Positions 27,860 through 33,952 of a DNA stretch of 33,952 bases are shown one piece after another. This DNA comes from Coriobacteriaceae bacterium (GTDB lineage: Bacteria > Actinomycetota > Coriobacteriia > Coriobacteriales > Eggerthellaceae): the NCBI GenBank assembly GCA_015062635.1, contig SUUF01000004.1, positions 1-33,952 on the forward strand, in the 5' to 3' direction. The notes under the pieces are model-generated. The model did not search any database. It saw only the letters and a program-made list of their open reading frames with translations, and was not told where the DNA came from. Every line of letters starts with the position of its first letter. Within the stretch, counting starts at the first letter, position 1. The position numbers were made by a program, and so were the translations under genes.

Positions 27860-29473
27860 ATGAACTTTGCAACACCAACCGGTTTCCGCGACATCCTCCC
27901 CGAGGAAGCGGCCTTGCGCGAAACGCTGGCCAACCGCTGCCAGGCCCTGTTCGCGGCGCGGGGATATGCGCCCGTGGAAACCCCGACGCTCGAGCTAATG
28001 GACGTGATGGAGCGCGGCGGCCGCATTCCCGATTCGCCGTTCCGCCTGTTCGATTCGGCGGGCAGCTTGCTGGCCATGCGTCCCGACGTGACCTTGCAGG
28101 TGGCGCGCATGTGCGCGACGCGACTCGCCGACCAGCCGGGTCCGTTCCGCTTTCGCTACCAGCAGCGCGTGTTCCGCCAGACGGAGCCCGAGACGAGCAA
28201 CCGCGAGATGACCCAGGTGGGCGTCGAATGCATCGGCGAGGCGGGCACGGCGGTGGACGCCGAGGTCATCGGCTTGCTCGTGGATGCGCTGCGCACCTGC
28301 GGACTCGAAGACTTCAAGATTTCGCTCGGCACGGTGGCCGTGCTTAACGATTTGCTCGATGCGGCGTCTGACGATGCGGCGTGGAAGCGCGCGGTGCGCC
28401 ATGCCTACCATGAGACGAATTTCGTCGAGCTTGCGGAGCTCACCTCCGCTGGAAACGGCAAGCCGGTGTATCTTGACGCCATCCGCAAGCTGCCCGATCT
28501 GCGCGGCGGACGCGAGGCAATCGAGCAGGTGCGGGCGCTCACCGAGCCGCTCGGGTGCGCAAACGGCATCGACGCCCTGGCACAGACCTATGCCGCCCTC
28601 GAGCAGGCGGGCCTGGCCGGATGCGTGATGCTCGACTTCTCGGTCATCAGCTCGTTCGACTATTACACGGGCGTTATCTTCGAGGTGTATTCGCCGCGTC
28701 TCGGCACGCCGCTCGGCAGCGGCGGCCGCTATGACGACGTGCTGTCGGCCTATGGCAAAGCGCGTCCGGCGGCGGGGTTCGGCTTCTATCTCGACTTGGT
28801 GATGAAGGCGGTCGCTTCGGGGGCCGTCGGCGAGCGTCCGTTGCGCATTGCGGTGCCGAAGGGTTCGCTCAACGGCGACACCATCGCCTGCCTGTCGGCC
28901 GCTGGCCTCGACACCACGGGGCTTGACAATCCGGGACGCCAGCTCATCATCTCGAACCCGGGTGTCGATTACATCATCGTGCGCGCTCAGGATGCGCCGG
29001 TGTTCGTGGCGCTCGGCGCGGCCGATTGCGGTATCTGCGGCAAAGACTCCCTCGTCGAGGCGAATCTCGATGTGGTCGAGCTCGTCGATTTGAAATTCGG
29101 CGCCTGCCGTTTCGTCGTGGCGCAGCCGGAAGGCGCTTCCGAAGCGGTCGAAGAGCGCTATCGCCGGACGGGCAGCATCCGCGTCACCACGAAATACCCG
29201 CGAATCACGCGCGCGTATTACGATAAGAAGGGCGTGCAGGTCGAGATCGTCCAGCTGCATGGCAACATCGAGCTCGGGCCGCTCATCGGCCTGTCCGAGC
29301 GCATCGTCGACATTACGGCGACGGGCACCACGCTACGCGAGAACCATCTGGAAATCGTCGATGACGTGATGGCCGCGACGGCGCGATTCTTCGCAAACGC
29401 CTGCGCCTTCCGCACCGATCCGCGCATCACCAACCTGGCGCGCACGCTTGAAAGGAACGTGAACGAGCAATGA
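27860..29473 (+). CDS. hisZG: Fused ATP phosphoribosyltransferase regulatory subunit (HisZ) and catalytic subunit (HisG)
   Basis: N-term HisRS-like TPTGFRDILPEEAALRE, RPDVTLQVARM, RYQQRVFRQTEP; C-term HisG LRIAVPKGSLNGDT, GAADCGICGKDSLVE, ITATGTTLRENHLEIV. No intervening stop. Start at 27860 with AGAGGGA SD (ORF track opens at 27746). Confidence 0.9.
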   Translation: MNFATPTGFRDILPEEAALRETLANRCQALFAARGYAPVETPTLELMDVMERGGRIPDSPFRLFDSAGSLLAMRPDVTLQVARMCATRLADQPGPFRFRYQQRVFRQTEPETSNREMTQVGVECIGEAGTAVDAEVIGLLVDALRTCGLEDFKISLGTVAVLNDLLDAASDDAAWKRAVRHAYHETNFVELAELTSAGNGKPVYLDAIRKLPDLRGGREAIEQVRALTEPLGCANGIDALAQTYAALEQAGLAGCVMLDFSVISSFDYYTGVIFEVYSPRLGTPLGSGGRYDDVLSAYGKARPAAGFGFYLDLVMKAVASGAVGERPLRIAVPKGSLNGDTIACLSAAGLDTTGLDNPGRQLIISNPGVDYIIVRAQDAPVFVALGAADCGICGKDSLVEANLDVVELVDLKFGACRFVVAQPEGASEAVEERYRRTGSIRVTTKYPRITRAYYDKKGVQVEIVQLHGNIELGPLIGLSERIVDITATGTTLRENHLEIVDDVMAATARFFANACAFRTDPRITNLARTLERNVNEQ

Positions 29474-30798
29474 GCATGAGACGTGTGCAGCTCGCCTGTG
29501 GCGAGGCATTCGATAACAGCTACCTGAACCGTACCGGCGCTTTCAACGCCGAGGCCTTGGTTGCCGCGACGCAAATCGTCGACGACGTGCGCAAGCGCGG
29601 CGACGAGGCCCTGCGCGAGTACACCGAGCGCTTCGACGGCGTGCGCCTGGACGACTTCCGCGTGAGCGATGAGGCCATCGAAGCTGCCGCCGCGCAACTT
29701 GACGAGCCGCTGCGCGATGCCCTGCATCACGCTGCGGCCCAGATCCGCGATTTCCACGAGCGCCAGAAGAAGCAGAGCTGGTTTTCAACCCGCCCCGATG
29801 GTGCGCTTGTGGGCGCGAAGGTGCAGCCGCTCGATTCCGTGGGCATCTACGTGCCCGGCGGCCGTGCCCTGTACCCTTCCACGGTGCTCATGAACGCCTT
29901 GCCGGCCCAGGTCGCGGGCGTGAAGCGCATCGTATGCGTGACACCTCCCACGAAGGACGGCACGCTCGATGCCGCCATCGTCGAGGCCTGCCGCATCGCG
30001 GGCGTTACCGAAATCTATTCCGTGGGCGGCGCCCAGGCCGTGGCCGCATTGGCATATGGCACCGAGAGCATCGCGCCGGTCGACAAGATCACCGGCCCGG
30101 GCAATGCGTTCGTGGCCGCCGCCAAGCGCGCGGTTTCGGGCGATGTGGGCATCGACATGGTTGCCGGCCCGTCCGAGGTGTGCGTCGTGGCCGATGCCAC
30201 GGCCGACCCGAGCCATGTGGCCATCGACCTCATGGCGCAGGCGGAGCACGACCCGCTGGCATCGTGCTACCTGGTGTGCTTCGATGCCGCTTATGCTGAT
30301 GAGGTCGAGCGTTGCATCGAGGAGCATATCGCGCAGTCGACCCGCGCCGATATCACGCGTACCTCGCTCGACAACCAGGGGCTTATCGTCGTGGTTCCCG
30401 ATCGGGCCGCCGCCATCGAGGCGGTGAACGTCATCGCGCCCGAACACCTCGAGCTGCATGTCGACCATCCGATGGACCTCGTGGGCGCTATCCGTCACGC
30501 GGGCGCCATCTTCTTGGGCGATTGGACGCCTGAAGCCGTGGGCGACTACATCGCCGGCCCGAACCACACGCTGCCCACCGGCGGCACCGCGCGGTTCTCG
30601 AGCCCGCTTTCCACCGATGAGTTCGTCAAGCGCAGCAGCATCATCCAGTACACGCCCGAGGCCCTGCTTGCCGATGGCGAGTCGATCATGGCCATCGCCC
30701 AGCGCGAGGGATTGTGGGCGCATCGTCGCAGCGTCGAGTTGCGTTGGCAGACCATTGCCGGCGATAGGGGGGAGAAAGGAGAGCGCGCGGATGGATAA
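29470..30798 (+). CDS. hisD: Histidinol dehydrogenase
   Basis: VGIYVPGGRALYPSTVLMNALPAQVAGV, KITGPGNAFVAAAKR, DMVAGPSEVCVVAD, ATGA overlap with hisZG. Confidence 0.97.
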   Translation: MSMRRVQLACGEAFDNSYLNRTGAFNAEALVAATQIVDDVRKRGDEALREYTERFDGVRLDDFRVSDEAIEAAAAQLDEPLRDALHHAAAQIRDFHERQKKQSWFSTRPDGALVGAKVQPLDSVGIYVPGGRALYPSTVLMNALPAQVAGVKRIVCVTPPTKDGTLDAAIVEACRIAGVTEIYSVGGAQAVAALAYGTESIAPVDKITGPGNAFVAAAKRAVSGDVGIDMVAGPSEVCVVADATADPSHVAIDLMAQAEHDPLASCYLVCFDAAYADEVERCIEEHIAQSTRADITRTSLDNQGLIVVVPDRAAAIEAVNVIAPEHLELHVDHPMDLVGAIRHAGAIFLGDWTPEAVGDYIAGPNHTLPTGGTARFSSPLSTDEFVKRSSIIQYTPEALLADGESIMAIAQREGLWAHRRSVELRWQTIAGDRGEKGERADG

Positions 30799-31882
30799 CG
30801 TGCGTTTCAACCCCCGTTTGGCCGACATCGTGCCGTACGACCCCAAGTACCTGCCGGCCGAGCATATGATTTCGGCCAACGAGAGTCCGTACAACGTGCC
30901 GGACGAGATTCGCTACGAGGTGCGCAAACGGTTGAAGCGGCTCGATTACAACCGGTATCCCGACCCGTTGGCGAACGAGCTGCGTGACATCATCGCCGAT
31001 GCGAACGGGCTCGAACGGGAAAACGTGCTGGTGGGGAATGGCGGCGACGAGCTGCTCTTCAACACCGCGCTTGCATTCGGCGGTCCGGGGCGCACGTTCC
31101 TGAACTGCCCGCCGACGTTTTCGGTGTATGAGGCGAACGCGGAGCTCACGGGAACGGCGGTGGTGAACATTCCGCGACTGCCGAACTATCGCATCGATGA
31201 GATGGCGGTGCTCACGCGCGTGGCCAAAGGCGACATCGATTTCATCATCCTCACGAGCCCGAACAATCCCACGGGGCAGCTGGTGAGCGATACGTTCATA
31301 CGGCATCTTCTGGAGTCGACCGACGCGCTGGTGATGGTCGATGAGGCGTACGGCGAATTCTCGCGTGCAACCTGCCGTCCGTTGCTGCAGGGCCACAAGA
31401 ATCTCGTCATCTTGCGCACGTTCTCGAAGGCGTTTTCGTGTGCAGGGGTGCGCCTGGGCTACCTGCTCGGCGATGCCGAGGTCATTTCCGAGTACCTGAA
31501 GGTCCGGCAGCCGTATTCCGTGGATGCGGTTTCGCAGCTCATCGGTTGCACCGTGTACGAGAACCGTCAGTTGTTCGCGCCGGCCATCACCTCGATTATC
31601 ATGCAGCGCGAGCATCTGATGGAGGAATTGGAGGCCACCGAGGGCGTCCACGTCTATCCGTCCGACGCGAATTTCATCCTGCTGCAGATGGAGCGCGCCG
31701 ACGAGGCATGGGAGAAGCTCTACGAGCAGGGCGTGTTGGTGCGCGACTTTTCACACACGCCGATGCTCGAGGATTGCCTGCGCGTGAGCGTGGGAACCGA
31801 GAAAGATAACAAGGCCCTGGTGAAGGGACTTCGTAAGATAATGAGGGAGCGTCGGCGGGAGTCCGCCGAAATCGTCGAGTGA
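30791..31882 (+). CDS. hisC: Histidinol-phosphate aminotransferase
   Basis: SANESPYNVPDEIR, LDYNRYPDPLANELRD, TSPNNPTGQLV, TFSKAFSCAGVRLGYL. Start at 30791; ORF track opens at 30458. Confidence 0.95.
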   Translation: MDNVRFNPRLADIVPYDPKYLPAEHMISANESPYNVPDEIRYEVRKRLKRLDYNRYPDPLANELRDIIADANGLERENVLVGNGGDELLFNTALAFGGPGRTFLNCPPTFSVYEANAELTGTAVVNIPRLPNYRIDEMAVLTRVAKGDIDFIILTSPNNPTGQLVSDTFIRHLLESTDALVMVDEAYGEFSRATCRPLLQGHKNLVILRTFSKAFSCAGVRLGYLLGDAEVISEYLKVRQPYSVDAVSQLIGCTVYENRQLFAPAITSIIMQREHLMEELEATEGVHVYPSDANFILLQMERADEAWEKLYEQGVLVRDFSHTPMLEDCLRVSVGTEKDNKALVKGLRKIMRERRRESAEIVE

Positions 31883-31924
31883 ACCGGCGGTTGCCGGGGC
31901 ATTCCGGCATGGAAGGAGCTGAAG

Positions 31925-32524
31925 ATGGGAGAGGCACGGCGTTGCGCAACGGTGACGAGGACCACCAAGGAAACCGATATCACGGTTACCATTGACCTTG
32001 ACGGCACGGGTGTGACCGATATCGACACGGGCGTTCCCTTCTTCGATCACATGTTGGATGCATTCGGCCGCCATGGGCTGTTCGACCTGACGGTGCGTGC
32101 GAAGGGCGACATCGAGATCGACGCGCACCATACGGTGGAGGACACGGGCATCGTCTTGGGCCAGGCCATCGACCAGGCGCTCGGCGACAAGCGCGGCATC
32201 GTGCGCTATGGTTCGATCGCGCTTCCCATGGACGAGACGCTTATCTTGGCGGCTATCGACCTGTCGGGCCGCGGACAGGCGCATCTCGAGCTTGAGCCGC
32301 CTATCGAGCTGCTCGGCAATTTCAACACGACGCTTGCCGATGAGTTCTTCATCTCGCTTGCCGCCAATGCGCGCATGACGTTGCACGTGCGCCAGCTGGC
32401 GGGCAAGAACTCGCATCATATCATCGAGGCGGCGAGCAAGGCTTGTGCCCGCGCGCTCAAGCAGGCGGTGGCAATCGATTCCCGTATCGCGGGGCAATTG
32501 CCGTCTACGAAAGAAAGCCTGTAA
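31925..32524 (+). CDS. hisB: Imidazoleglycerol-phosphate dehydratase
   Basis: GVPFFDHMLDAFGRHG, DAHHTVEDTGIVLGQA, NSHHIIEAASKACARALKQA. Confidence 0.96.
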   Translation: MGEARRCATVTRTTKETDITVTIDLDGTGVTDIDTGVPFFDHMLDAFGRHGLFDLTVRAKGDIEIDAHHTVEDTGIVLGQAIDQALGDKRGIVRYGSIALPMDETLILAAIDLSGRGQAHLELEPPIELLGNFNTTLADEFFISLAANARMTLHVRQLAGKNSHHIIEAASKACARALKQAVAIDSRIAGQLPSTKESL

Positions 32525-32578
32525 TCGGCATTTCAGAGCAGGGCGCCGTCCTTCGGCTTGCGTTTTGAGGAGGGGCAT

Positions 32579-33217
32579 GTGATTGCCGTCGTTGATTACC
32601 GTATGGGGAATTTGAAATCGGTCGAGCGCGGCTTGCGTTCGGTGGGTGCCGATGCGCGTATTACGAGCGACCCGGCGCAGATTGCCGCAGCCGATGCCGT
32701 GGTATTACCGGGCGTGGGTGCATTCGGCGATGCCATGGCCAGCATGAACAGCCTGGGCGAAACCGACGCAATGCGCTCCGCCATCGCCGATGGCAAGCCG
32801 TTTTTGGGTATCTGCCTGGGACAGCACCTGCTGTTCTCGGATGGCGTGGAGGGTGCGCCCGAAGGTGGCACGGTGAAGGGCATGGGTTTGGTGGAAGGCG
32901 TCGTCGGGCGTATTCCCAACCGTGATGCCGCAGGCAAGCTCTACAAGATCCCGCATGTGGGCTGGAATTCCATCGAGGGCCTGAAGACCCCGCTTTTCGA
33001 GGGCATCCCGGAAGGCGAGCACTTCTATTTCACGCACAGCTTCATGGTGCCCGACACCCCGCACACCATCGCGACAACCGAGCATTCCGTGCGCATTCCC
33101 GCGGCGATTGCCGTGAGCGATCGCGTGTTTGGCGTGCAGTTCCATCCCGAGAAATCATCCGATGCCGGCGCGAAGCTCCTCGCGAACTTCGTGCACATCG
33201 TCGAAACCATCAAGTAG
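32579..33217 (+). CDS. hisH: Imidazole glycerol phosphate synthase subunit HisH
   Basis: VVDYRMGNLKSVERGL, GVGAFGDAM, FLGICLGQHLLF, GVQFHPEKSSDAG. GTG start 32579 after GAGGAGGGG. Confidence 0.95.
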   Translation: MIAVVDYRMGNLKSVERGLRSVGADARITSDPAQIAAADAVVLPGVGAFGDAMASMNSLGETDAMRSAIADGKPFLGICLGQHLLFSDGVEGAPEGGTVKGMGLVEGVVGRIPNRDAAGKLYKIPHVGWNSIEGLKTPLFEGIPEGEHFYFTHSFMVPDTPHTIATTEHSVRIPAAIAVSDRVFGVQFHPEKSSDAGAKLLANFVHIVETIK

Positions 33218-33284
33218 CACCAGTTGCCCGCGGGGACCGCCTATAGCGGTCCATAACGTGTAGTGATTCAGAAAGGAAACCATC

Positions 33285-33952
33285 ATGTACCTGCTTCCTG
33301 CCATTGATATCTTGGGTGGCAAGGCGGTGCGCCTGGCCAAGGGCGACTATAGCCGTGTGACCGTGTACAACGACGATCCGGTGGCGCAAGCCGTGGCCTT
33401 CGAAGAGGCCGGCGCCGACTGGGTGCATGTCGTCGATCTTGATGGCGCGCGTTCCGGCGTACCCGAAAACATCGGCATCATCGAGGCCATTGCGCGCAAG
33501 ACCCTGTTGAAAATCGAGGTGGGCGGTGGCGTGCGTTTGCTGGACACGGTGCAGCGCCTGGTGGATGCCGGGGTTTCCCGCGTGGTGATGGGCACCGTGC
33601 TGGTGAAGGACCCTGCGTTGGCGGAAGAGGCCATCAAGCGTTTCGGCGACGTGATGTGCGCGGGCATTGACGCCCGCGACGGCGAGGTGGCCGTTGACGG
33701 TTGGGAAAAGGGCGCGGGCGTTTCTGCGTACGATTTGGCCACGCGCATGGCCCTGCTGGGATACCGGCACATGGTGTACACCGACATCGCGCGCGACGGC
33801 ATGCAGACCGGCATCGATGCGCAGGCATACGCGAAGATGGCCGAGGTGTTCGGCTCGCCTGTGACGGCGTCGGGCGGCGTGGCCACGATGGACGACATCG
33901 AGCGTTTGGGGGCGGTGGCGAATAGCATCGACGGTATTATCACCGGACGCGC
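33285..33952 (+). CDS. hisA: Phosphoribosylformimino-5-aminoimidazole carboxamide ribotide isomerase, truncated by the window end
   Basis: MYLLPAIDILGGKAVRLAKGDYSRVTVYNDDPVAQA..., VGGGVRLLDTVQRLVDAGVSRVVMGT; ORF open to the last base and therefore absent from the supplied ORF track. Confidence 0.93.
   Translation, partial: MYLLPAIDILGGKAVRLAKGDYSRVTVYNDDPVAQAVAFEEAGADWVHVVDLDGARSGVPENIGIIEAIARKTLLKIEVGGGVRLLDTVQRLVDAGVSRVVMGTVLVKDPALAEEAIKRFGDVMCAGIDARDGEVAVDGWEKGAGVSAYDLATRMALLGYRHMVYTDIARDGMQTGIDAQAYAKMAEVFGSPVTASGGVATMDDIERLGAVANSIDGIITGR

Overview
High-GC window, most consistent with an Actinomycetota/Coriobacteriia-like chromosome (taxon inferred from gene content and codon usage, not verified). 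It is almost entirely housekeeping. In order: dCMP deaminase; a complete F1Fo ATP synthase operon (atpI-like, atpB-E-F-H-A-G-D-C) closed by a strong GNRA-loop terminator; a MacA/MacB-like tripartite exporter set; dnaE; truA with a long extra C-terminal tail; a small unknown ORF; an OFA-type MFS transporter (-); an NSS-family symporter; ychF; gatC-gatA-gatB; a DHA2-like MFS transporter; a membrane-anchored transglutaminase-like protein (-); and a his operon (hisZ-hisG fused in one ORF, hisD, hisC, hisB, hisH, and hisA cut by the window end). No transposase, phage gene, CRISPR array, rRNA or complete tRNA was seen. The most unusual signals are: (1) a 118-bp nested palindrome inserted in frame in the 3' part of truA, whose two strands encode near-identical peptides (TGGGDV...ESA-GAF...DIPSPGP), resembling an in-frame palindromic/MITE-like element; (2) the HisZ-HisG fusion; (3) a perfect 10-8-10 inverted repeat upstream of the NSS symporter with a degenerate counterpart at matching geometry upstream of the his operon; (4) three consecutive hairpins between atpB and atpE just before a near-perfect SD. 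All calls were made by reading the sequence; no searches were run.
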